A DNA stretch of 8,099 nucleotides from contig JAPKZM010000216.1 of NCBI GenBank assembly GCA_026393775.1, positions 1 through 8,099 of the forward strand, written 5' to 3'. The notes under the pieces are model-generated. The model searched no databases, was not told the origin of the DNA, and worked only from the letters and a program-made list of their open reading frames with translations. This DNA comes from Candidatus Aminicenantota bacterium. GTDB lineage: Bacteria > Acidobacteriota > Aminicenantia > UBA2199. How positions within the stretch are numbered: the first letter of the stretch is position 1; every line of letters begins with the position of its first letter. This document shows positions 1-5,655 of this stretch, one piece after another. The translations under genes and the position numbers were made by a program.

Positions 1-186
1 TCTTCCTATGCCATGGCCGTCGAAAAAGCGGCGGGACAGCAGGCGGGGACGGCCGATCAGCTCGTGATCGGCGCGCAAGACGTGATCACGGCTCAAGACG
101 CCGGGGGAGGAAATATATCCACAAGTGATATCCTCCTGGTCGTGCTTATCGTTTTTGCGGTTATCGGCCTGATTGTCGTCTTTTAA
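1..186 (+). CDS. C-terminal part of a small protein with a terminal membrane helix (5' end outside window)
   Basis: Frame 1 is open from the first base to the TAA at 184-186, giving 61 residues. The visible part starts SSYAMAVEKA, where SYA followed by M could be a signal peptidase I site. A soluble linker rich in Gly, Ala, Gln and Asp follows. The last 19 residues (DILLVVLIVFAVIGLIVVF) are one strongly hydrophobic helix ending at the C-terminus. An in-frame ATG at 13-15 has no visible ribosome site in the 12 bases available, so the true start is probably left of the window. The layout (exported N-terminus, short linker, C-terminal helix) recalls PA2779-family proteins, which usually sit beside a C39-like peptidase such as the one at 7811. 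The resemblance is in layout only and the family call is weak. No function is assigned. Confidence 0.55.
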   Translation, partial: SSYAMAVEKAAGQQAGTADQLVIGAQDVITAQDAGGGNISTSDILLVVLIVFAVIGLIVVF

Positions 187-229
187 CTCTATATACCGCC
201 CGGCGGGCGATCATCGTCTCAATATAGAG
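187..229. terminator. Nested inverted repeat just after the stop codon, possible terminator
   Basis: CTCTATAT (187-194) is perfectly complementary to ATATAGAG (222-229). Inside it, CGCCC (197-201) pairs with GGGCG (205-209) around a GGC loop. It begins directly after the TAA of the upstream gene, as a terminator would. No T-run follows on either strand, so it is not a standard intrinsic terminator. It could be a processing or stabilising hairpin. Confidence 0.35.
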
Positions 230-270
230 GTTATTCATTCGGGCAGAGTAGGATTTCTATTTCGTTGCGA

Positions 271-430
271 TCACCCGGCCGCTTTCTGCAAGTTATAGAA
301 AGCATCCTTGCTGGCTTCAATATCCTTGAACGCTCCGAATTTCTCCGTCTGGGCATGAAAAAAACTCCAACGGCTCGGCTCCGTCTTTCCCCATGTCTCG
401 AATGATCCTGATTGAGTCCATTTGCCGCAT
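271..430 (-). pseudogene. Small broken reading frame with a one-base slip in a T run
   Basis: On the minus strand, an ATG at 430-428 (a second ATG is at 421-419) opens a frame reading MRQMDSIRIIRDMGKDG, then AEPLEFF. At a run of seven T (minus strand, 357-363) the frame breaks. If one T is removed the frame continues HAQTEKFGAFKDIEASKD, then AFYNLQKAAG, to a TGA at 273-271. Both halves have protein-like composition and join into one soluble polypeptide of about 52 residues. It starts just after the stop of the HD-GYP fragment and in the same frame as it, so it may be the distal gene of that operon. No strong ribosome site is visible. The break could be decay, a sequencing error in a homopolymer, or slippage. 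I do not recognise the family. Confidence 0.4.
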
Positions 431-439
431 TCTCAATGT

Positions 440-948
440 TTACACCAGGTAGGCCGCGAAGATATCCCGGAATGATTGGTGGTTTTGCCTGAACAAAGTA
501 AAAATAACCGGGTCGAATTGCTCCGGTTGATTGCGGCTATTGCCGCAGGTAATGATTTCCATGGTCCGCGGATGGTCGATCGCGGGTTTGTAGGGCCGCT
601 TGCTTCTGAGGGCATCGTAGATGTCGCAAATATTAACAATGCGCGCCGCCAGAGGAATATCCTTACCGCGTTTGCCATGCGGGTAACCTTCCCCGTCCCA
701 GCGTTCATGGTGATTGAGCGCGATCTCGGCGCCCGTCTTGAGATAGGGTGACTTGCTGATGCCGAGGATCTTCGCCCCCATCGATGTATGCTCCTTCATG
801 ATCTCCCACTCATCCGCCGTGAGGCCGCCCGGCTTGAGCAGGATATGGTCGGGAATGCCTATTTTGCCGATATCGTGCATCGGGCTCGTCATAAAGATCT
901 TGTTGATCAACTCTTCATCCAGGCCGAGCATCTGGGCCAGCTCGCGGC
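440..948 (-). pseudogene. HD-GYP domain remnant of a response regulator (c-di-GMP phosphodiesterase type), cut off from its REC domain
   Basis: This minus-strand frame begins in-register at SRELAQMLGLDEEL and runs through the HD motif (MHDIGKIGIPDHILLKPGG), the GYP motif (HHERWDGEGYP) and ICDIYDALRSKRPYKPA to a normal-looking C-terminus at TAA 442-440. HD-GYP enzymes hydrolyse c-di-GMP. In this family the linker after the coiled coil normally carries an ETGxHxxR helix before RELAxxLGLDEE. Here that helix is absent, along with roughly 30 residues, and the upstream REC domain is in another frame. In structurally known HD-GYP enzymes the Glu and His of that helix are metal ligands, so activity would probably be lost even if the fragment were made. 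An ATG at 931-929 overlaps the end of the REC frame and could allow reinitiation of a 163-residue fragment. I call it a degenerate gene with high confidence; its past identity is clear. Confidence 0.85.
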
Positions 949-1415
949 TTTTCCTGAAGATCGGCGGTCCTTTCGCGCACCAGTTTTTCCAGCACATTGT
1001 TGTATTCATGCAATTCCTTGTGCAACAGGCGCACTTCCAGCAGGTTGCGAACGCGTGCCAGCACTTCGGCCAGTTCGAAGGGCTTGCTGATGAAATCCTT
1101 GGCGCCGGCCTGGAGCGCGCGCAGCTTGTGAGCCGGTTGGGCGGTGATGACCAGCACCGGCAGGTAGCCGTCCGGGTCAATTTTTTTGAGCTCTTCCATT
1201 ACCTGGAATCCATCCATGCCGGGCATCTGCAGATCGAGCAGGATCAAGTCGTAGTTGTTCTTCAGGTGGAGCCCAAAGACCCCGCCCGCATCCATCGTGG
1301 ACGTGATGGAAGTATAGCCGGCGCCGCGCAACATACGCTCGAGCAGAAGCACATTGACTTTCTGATCATCGACGATCAGGACTTTGCTATGAAGAATATC
1401 AGATGAATTTATCAT
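915..1415 (-). CDS. Truncated response regulator: REC receiver domain plus coiled-coil linker, frameshifted before its HD-GYP output domain
   Basis: The frame gives 166 residues. A receiver domain fills about residues 9-125: acidic pair D16-D17, phosphoacceptor D61 in LILLDLQMPGMDGF, T91 in VLVITA and K111 in the DFISKPF motif, so the phosphorylation site is intact. Residues 125-155 form a helical linker (LLHKELHEYNNVLEKLV) typical of REC/HD-GYP proteins. From residue 156 the reading (KPRAGPDARPG) is out of frame and stops at 915-917. The intended HD-GYP domain continues in another frame at 948-440. The start lies only 15 bases after the stop of the hybrid kinase, so the two are almost certainly cotranscribed and the kinase is the likely phosphodonor. 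The ribosome site is weak, which suggests translational coupling. What remains could act at most as a lone receiver or phosphate sink. It may equally be listed as the 5' half of one pseudogene spanning 440-1415. Confidence 0.8.
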   Translation of the reverse strand: MINSSDILHSKVLIVDDQKVNVLLLERMLRGAGYTSITSTMDAGGVFGLHLKNNYDLILLDLQMPGMDGFQVMEELKKIDPDGYLPVLVITAQPAHKLRALQAGAKDFISKPFELAEVLARVRNLLEVRLLHKELHEYNNVLEKLVRERTADLQEKPRAGPDARPG

Positions 1416-1430
1416 TGAATTCTTAGTGCT

Positions 1431-3881
1431 TTATTTGGTTTTAAAAGATTTTTTTTCTGCAAATTCCAGCGCCATATCCAGCGCCGCCATGAACTCTTTG
1501 ATCTTGATGGGCTTGATGATATAGCGGAAGAACCCTGCTTTCAGGCCCCTCTCGATATCACGCGGCATGGCATTTGCACTGATGGCAATGACGGGGATGT
1601 GCGCGGTGGCTGGGTCGGCGCGCAGGAACTCCAGGGCTTCGAAGCCGTTGATGCCGGGCAGGTTGATGTCCATCAGGATCACGTTCGGCTGGGATAGGCG
1701 CGCCGTTTCGATGCCGCTATTCCCGTTCGTTGCTTTTAGCAGCATAATATCGGGGTGGCGCGCGATGATCTGCTCGACCAGCTTCATGTTGGCCGGGTTG
1801 TCCTCTATATAGAGCAGGGTGTGCAGCCCGGCTCCGTGGGGCGCCGGTGGAAGCGTCAAAGCTTCAGGCTCGCCTCCTTCCAGGGAAAGCTGCGGCTCGG
1901 CGCAGGCGCTGAGTTCGAACCAGAACACGCTGCCCGCCCCGACGGTGCTTTCCACGCCTATGACGCCCCCCATCAGCTCGACCAGCCGCTTGGCCACCAA
2001 GAGGCCGATGCCGGTCCCTTCCTCGCCGCCGCCTTCCTGTCCGAGGCGGTTGAATGCCTGGAACAGCTGCGCCTGTTGTTCCGGGGAAAGTCCCGCGCCG
2101 GTATCCTTGACGCTGACGCGGATGAGTCCCGGCGTGGTACTCTCGGCGTATGCCACCTCGACCGTTCCCCCTTTGGAATTGTATTTAATGGCGTTGGAAA
2201 GAAGGTTGAGGAGAACCTGCTTTACCCGGATCCGGTCAGCCAGGACGAAACATGGTTTGTCGAAGCGAGGGAAGGTCATTTGGATGGCGCGCTGCAGTGC
2301 CTGCGGCTCTATCATGCCTTGGCATTCGAGCATGACATCGGCCAGCGACACCGGCTCCCGCGATAATGGTACCTGCTTTGATTCGATCTTCGTCAGATCG
2401 AGGATTTCGTCGATCAGTTTCAGGAGGTGCCATCCCGCTCCGAGGATCTGGGCGATGGCATCTTTCTGGACGGGCGTCGGCGGCGGGGAATCGGACTCCA
2501 GCAGCTGGGCAAACCCGAGGATGGCGTTGAGCGGGCTGCGCAGCTCATGGCTCATGCTGGAAAGGAATTCGGATTTGGCCAGGTTGGCTTTTTCCGCCAA
2601 GAGCTTGGCACCGGTGAGTTCCGCTTCCACGCTTCGGCGCTCGGTCAGGTCCCGGGTCAGCTTGGCGAAGCCGCGCAAGTTGCCTTCCTGGTCCCGTATG
2701 GCCGTAAAGACCACGTTGGCCCAGAAGGTCGAACCGTCCTTGCGCACCCGCCAGCCCTCGTCTTCGAACCGTCCCTTGGCGGTCGCGACGTCCAGAGCCT
2801 GCTGCGGTATACCGCGATCGATATCTTGGCGCGGATAAAACCGGGAGAAATGCTGGCCGATGATTTCATCGGCAACGTAGCCCTTGAGTCGCTGCGCACC
2901 GCTGTTCCAGCTGACCACGCGCCCGCTCGTATCCAGCATGACAATGGCGTAATCGCTGACGCTCTCAACCATCAGGCGGAAGCTCTCCTCGGTCCAGCGC
3001 AGTTGCTCTTCGACCTGCTTGCGCGCGGTATTGTCGGTGCCGATCAGCAGGTAACCGATGATGGTGTTTTGGGCATTGCGCAGCGCCGTGACCGACACGA
3101 CCGCCGGGAAACGGCTGCCGTCCTTACGGATGTAGGTCAATTCGTAAATGTCCTCGATGCCGCGCGAAGCCTTGAACACCAATGCCTCGAAGCCCGGTGT
3201 GATCATGGTCCCGAGCTCGGCGCTTAGCGTCTTGGCGCGGGCGATCACTTCCTGCGGGTCGGAGATGTCGGCCGGGGTGATCTTGTTCATCACATCGGCG
3301 GCCGTGTAGCCCAGCATGCGTTCGGCGCCCACGTTGAAGATCTGGATGACACCCTTCTCGTCGGTGGCAATGCTCGAGAAGTTGGCGCTGTTGAATATCG
3401 CGCTTTGCAAGGCTCCCGCGTTGAGTAGAGCCTGTTCCGCCTGCTTGCGAGCGGTGTTGTCCGTGCCGATCAGCAGGTAACCGATGATGGCGTTTTTATC
3501 GTCACGCAGCGCCGTGACCGACACGATGGCCGGGAAGCGGCTGCCGTCTTTGCGGATATAGGTCAATTCATAGATGTCCTCGATGCCGCGCGAAGCCTTG
3601 AATACCAGGGCCTCGAACCCCGGCGAAATCTTAACGGCCAGTTCCAGGCTCAACGCCTTGGCGCGCGCGATTAGTTCCTGGGGGTCGGAAATGTCGGCCG
3701 GGGTGACCTTGTTCAGGATGTCGGCGGCCACGTAGCCCAGCATGCGTTCGGCGCCGACATTAAATATCTGAATGACGCCTTTCTCGTCGGTGGCGATGCT
3801 CGAAAAATTGGCGCTGTTGAGAATCGCGTCCTGCAAGGCACCGGTTTTGATGGATAAGAATTTGTTTTTCACGGGTTTCAT
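1431..3881 (-). CDS. Soluble hybrid histidine kinase, PAS-PAS-PAS-HisKA-HATPase-REC
   Basis: The protein has 816 residues with no signal peptide or membrane segment, so it is a cytoplasmic sensor. PAS 1 lies at about 15-147 and PAS 2 at 157-289; they are near copies of each other (115 of 133 aligned residues identical). PAS 3 (about 298-415, FRLMVESVSDYAIVMLD to GFAKLTRDLTERR) is of a different type. The HisKA H-box SMSHELRSPLNAILGF has phospho-His 445. The ATPase shows an N-box (LLNLLSNAIKYNSKGG, 557-572), G1 DTGAG (593-597), an F-box near 606-613 and G2 GTGIGL (622-627). The C-terminal REC (about 686-806) has E693-D694, phospho-Asp 738 in ILMDINLPG, S768 and K790. All catalytic residues are present. 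The start is supported by GGAG eight bases upstream. It lies between the BON gene (44-base gap) and the receiver gene (15-base gap), so it is mid-operon. The ligand of the PAS domains is not evident. Confidence 0.95.
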   Translation of the reverse strand: MKPVKNKFLSIKTGALQDAILNSANFSSIATDEKGVIQIFNVGAERMLGYVAADILNKVTPADISDPQELIARAKALSLELAVKISPGFEALVFKASRGIEDIYELTYIRKDGSRFPAIVSVTALRDDKNAIIGYLLIGTDNTARKQAEQALLNAGALQSAIFNSANFSSIATDEKGVIQIFNVGAERMLGYTAADVMNKITPADISDPQEVIARAKTLSAELGTMITPGFEALVFKASRGIEDIYELTYIRKDGSRFPAVVSVTALRNAQNTIIGYLLIGTDNTARKQVEEQLRWTEESFRLMVESVSDYAIVMLDTSGRVVSWNSGAQRLKGYVADEIIGQHFSRFYPRQDIDRGIPQQALDVATAKGRFEDEGWRVRKDGSTFWANVVFTAIRDQEGNLRGFAKLTRDLTERRSVEAELTGAKLLAEKANLAKSEFLSSMSHELRSPLNAILGFAQLLESDSPPPTPVQKDAIAQILGAGWHLLKLIDEILDLTKIESKQVPLSREPVSLADVMLECQGMIEPQALQRAIQMTFPRFDKPCFVLADRIRVKQVLLNLLSNAIKYNSKGGTVEVAYAESTTPGLIRVSVKDTGAGLSPEQQAQLFQAFNRLGQEGGGEEGTGIGLLVAKRLVELMGGVIGVESTVGAGSVFWFELSACAEPQLSLEGGEPEALTLPPAPHGAGLHTLLYIEDNPANMKLVEQIIARHPDIMLLKATNGNSGIETARLSQPNVILMDINLPGINGFEALEFLRADPATAHIPVIAISANAMPRDIERGLKAGFFRYIIKPIKIKEFMAALDMALEFAEKKSFKTK
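3015..3413 (-). repeat. Second copy of a duplicated PAS-coding segment inside the hybrid kinase
   Basis: It encodes residues 157-289 and aligns without gaps to residues 15-147 (3441-3839), with 18 differences in 133 residues. The period is 142 codons (426 bases). The most divergent patches are the start of the unit, the stretch around AELGTM and the turn ALRNAQNT. The core motifs are unchanged. Confidence 0.9.
3441..3839 (-). repeat. First copy of the duplicated PAS-coding segment
   Basis: It encodes kinase residues 15-147. It is the partner of 3015-3413, in direct orientation and head to tail, and it keeps long identical DNA stretches despite scattered synonymous changes. That indicates a tandem duplication old enough for third-position drift but held under selection at protein level, or partly homogenised. 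Confidence 0.9.
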
Positions 3882-3925
3882 CTTTTATTCTCCACAACGA
3901 TGGTGCGCGAAACCTGCCATGATGA

Positions 3926-4252
3926 TCATTCGCTGATCGTGCGGTTTGCCACGCGTGTGACTCCAGGCAGGTCGGCAACCGTTTCGGCCGCCAATAGGGA
4001 ATGGGGTGCGCTGGCCATGGTTCCGGTCAGGGCGACGACGCCATCCTGGCAGCGGACCCGGATGTCATCGCCCTTGAGACGGGTTTTGCATGCGACTGTT
4101 TTGGCTGCGGCCGCCGCGATCTGCCCGTCCATGTCCGCCGCGAACAAGTAGCCGGTGATCATCAACAATGTGACGATGATGGCGATGAGCATCGATACCG
4201 TCAATCTCGACATCACCATTTCCTGGTGTTTTTTATTCATCAGTTCATTCAT
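3926..4252 (-). CDS. Membrane-anchored protein with a single BON domain
   Basis: The protein has 108 residues. After a short polar N-terminus, residues about 18-39 (VSMLIAIIVTLLMITGYLFA) form one hydrophobic segment ending in AAD, so it is a signal anchor or a cleaved signal peptide. Residues about 44-106 are a BON domain: a helix with two Cys (AKTVACKTRL), the strand pattern DIRVRCQDGVVALTGTM, a helix (HSLLAAETVADLPGV) and the final strand VTRVANRTI. BON domains are found in OsmY-like and channel proteins and are thought to bind phospholipid or envelope surfaces. The start is well placed, because AAGGGAGGAT lies seven bases upstream of the ATG, and a sigma-54 promoter puts the transcript start about 21 bases before it. 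Alternative in-frame ATGs exist further in (M5, M12, M14) but lack such a site. It is the first gene of the operon with the hybrid kinase. Its molecular role is unknown. Confidence 0.85.
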   Translation of the reverse strand: MNELMNKKHQEMVMSRLTVSMLIAIIVTLLMITGYLFAADMDGQIAAAAAKTVACKTRLKGDDIRVRCQDGVVALTGTMASAPHSLLAAETVADLPGVTRVANRTISE

Positions 4253-4283
4253 CGGTTTTATCCTCCCTTTTTAAAATAAATGA

Positions 4284-4299
4284 AGCATATTATGTGCCA
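4284..4299 (-). promoter_or_regulatory. Sigma-54 promoter (-24/-12) for the BON-kinase-regulator operon
   Basis: The minus strand reads TGGCACATAATATGCT, against the consensus TGGCAC-N5-TTGCW. GG (4298-4297) and GC (4286-4285) are separated by exactly ten bases, and the TGGCAC half is perfect. The expected transcript start is near 4273, which leaves a leader of about 21 bases holding the strong ribosome site of the BON gene. Confidence 0.78.
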
Positions 4300-4530
4300 A
4301 GCGAATTTTACCTGGGCACCGGAGGACCGATTTCCGCAAAGAACTCATGACTAAAGCGGAATGGTCAGGCTTTGCAGCTTTCGGCGCTGCGGCTTGCAGT
4401 CCGGAGAACACTGTGGGTAGCGCCTGTGATATTTCCGTCTCTATTTTTTAATCCCTCCCATACCGATAAGCGTACCCAGGCTCTCCCCATTAAAAAACAG
4501 AGTGTATGTGATTGGTGGTGGAAAACACGG
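4300..4530. other. Non-coding spacer of the first divergent intergenic region
   Basis: No convincing gene is seen here. A minus-strand reading of 60 codons (4365-4547) has no ribosome site or protein-like pattern. A small dyad GCAGC/GCTGC near 4376-4392 and a poly-T stretch at 4443-4449 are present, but they do not form a clear terminator or a riboswitch that I recognise. Confidence 0.4.
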
Positions 4531-4563
4531 TAGGAAATGTCCTGCAAAACAGGAATCGTCCTG
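4531..4563. promoter_or_regulatory. Tandem palindromic activator site (putative sigma-54 enhancer), copy A
   Basis: Two 14-base palindromes, TAGGAAATGTCCTG (4531-4544) and CAGGAATCGTCCTG (4550-4563), are separated by CAAAA. The same arrangement recurs at 7372-7404. A 47-base alignment of the two loci (4534-4580 against 7374-7420) matches at 40 positions, with the palindromes best kept. It lies about 75-110 bases upstream of the + strand sigma-54 promoter at 4640 and about 230-265 from the - strand promoter at 4299, which is normal for NtrC-family enhancers. Confidence 0.7.
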
Positions 4564-4639
4564 TTCCAAGGGGCAATTTCCGCATGGGGAAAACTATCAT
4601 TCCGTCAATCAGGAAACTTGAAACGGCCGGGAAAGAGTA

Positions 4640-4655
4640 TGGTATTGAAATTGCT
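4640..4655 (+). promoter_or_regulatory. Sigma-54 promoter for the PAP2 phosphatase gene
   Basis: TGGTATTGAAATTGCT has GG (4641-4642) and GC (4653-4654) ten bases apart and a perfect TTGCT -12 half. The -24 half is TGGTAT rather than TGGCAC. The expected transcript start is near 4666, giving a leader of about 59 bases. Confidence 0.72.
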
Positions 4656-4724
4656 CCAATATGAACAGTTTCACATTGACGGGTTCATGGTTATATTTTA
4701 AAATTTGAACCAAGGATATAACTG

Positions 4725-5642
4725 ATGGGGAAGCAAAAAACGTGGGTCGCGGCTTTTCTCCTGCTCATCCTCCCGCTTTCGTTGTTCGCCCAGGCGCCAA
4801 TGTCCGAGGAAGCGGAGGATGATCCGGCGCAGGATTTCTTACTCTCGATTTGTACGACTCCAACCGCTCAGCTGATTCCTGCCCCGGCGTTCTGCCTGGC
4901 GCCTTTTCCATCAACCCCGGTGCCGTCGGAAAAATTCACGTTCAGATCCTGGTCGCATGATTTCCTCCATGACGCCGGCGAGATCTGGAGCTACCCGGTC
5001 CATATCCGGACCCGGGATATCCTGCCGATCGCGGGTCTCGCGGTCCTGACCGGGTTGCTGATCGGGAACGACGAAACCATCCGCCGCGGGTTTATGGATT
5101 ATCGGAGCAGCCACGCCTGGGTCAGGGCCGCCAGTCCGGTCATCACCGGCATGGGAACCTATGGGGCTTGGGGAACCGCCGCGGCATTCCTCTGCGTCGG
5201 CCTGATTGCCAAGGACGACAAGGCCGTCGAAACGGCTACCCTCGCTGCGAGCGCCATGCTGCAGAGCGGGATCCTGGTCATGGTCCTCAAGGGGCTGGCC
5301 GGGCGGCAGCGGCCGTTATTCGCCGATGGGGTCGACCGTTGGTCTGGTCCGATCGGCTTTTTCAAACGATTCGGATCCGGACAATATGGGAAATATGATT
5401 CCTTTCCCGGAGGACATTCGATCACGGCGTTTACCCTGGCCACGGTCTTGGCCATGCAATACCGGGAAAGCGGCTGGGTGCCAATCCTGGCCTATACGCT
5501 GGCCACTGGCGTGGCTCTGTCGCGGGTGACCGAGGGCAGGCACTGGCTCTCGGATTGCCTGGTGGGCGGCGTCCTCGGCCACCTTATCGGCCGCCTGGTC
5601 GTTCTCAACCACCGCCGGCGTCATTCAGCCGCGGTCATGTAG
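4725..5642 (+). CDS. Exported PAP2-superfamily phosphatase
   Basis: The protein has 305 residues. A signal peptide is clear at 1-24 (WVAAFLLLILPLSLFAQA), followed by a low-complexity linker to about residue 70. The PAP2 phosphatase signature is complete: KGLAGRQRP (K189, R196, P197), SFPGGH with H231, and SRVTEGRHWLSD with R267, nucleophile H273 and D277. Several hydrophobic stretches (about 99-115, 148-163, 172-189, 233-245, 251-266, 278-294) suggest a membrane-embedded enzyme with a periplasm-facing site. PAP2 enzymes remove phosphate from phosphatidic acid, undecaprenyl diphosphate or lipid A; the substrate cannot be told here. An AAGGA about eight bases before the ATG supports the start. 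It is a single-gene unit reading from its own sigma-54 promoter, divergent from the BON operon and convergent with the DUF3943 gene. Lipid-carrier recycling or envelope lipid remodelling is the likely job, as inference. Confidence 0.9.
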   Translation: MGKQKTWVAAFLLLILPLSLFAQAPMSEEAEDDPAQDFLLSICTTPTAQLIPAPAFCLAPFPSTPVPSEKFTFRSWSHDFLHDAGEIWSYPVHIRTRDILPIAGLAVLTGLLIGNDETIRRGFMDYRSSHAWVRAASPVITGMGTYGAWGTAAAFLCVGLIAKDDKAVETATLAASAMLQSGILVMVLKGLAGRQRPLFADGVDRWSGPIGFFKRFGSGQYGKYDSFPGGHSITAFTLATVLAMQYRESGWVPILAYTLATGVALSRVTEGRHWLSDCLVGGVLGHLIGRLVVLNHRRRHSAAVM

Positions 5643-5655
5643 ACTCGGCATGAAT

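Noticed and set aside
753..1406. Long plus-strand open frame of 217 codons opposite the response regulator
   Set aside because: It lies over clear REC and HD-GYP coding on the other strand, lacks a ribosome site and shows no domain pattern. It is a shadow of the GC-rich gene.
1755..3227. Several long plus-strand open frames (203, 339 and 266 codons) opposite the kinase
   Set aside because: The minus-strand kinase is complete with all motifs. These frames are by-products of its codon bias.
4370..4450. Possible riboswitch or terminator around the GCAGC/GCTGC dyad and the T-rich stretch
   Set aside because: I compared it by eye with the c-di-GMP-I riboswitch core and found no match. The T-run is too far from the dyad for a terminator.
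4365..4547. Minus-strand reading of 60 codons in the intergenic region
   Set aside because: It has no ribosome site or recognisable pattern, and it overlaps the operator repeat.
4600..4640. IHF site between copy A of the enhancer and the PAP2 promoter
   Set aside because: AATCAGGAAACTTG near 4607 resembles the consensus, but the spacing between its halves is one base too long.
4584..4664. Plus-strand mini-frame of 26 codons starting MGKTIIPSIRKLE
   Set aside because: It overlaps the sigma-54 promoter and would end at about the predicted transcript start, so it would not be on that message. There is no other support.
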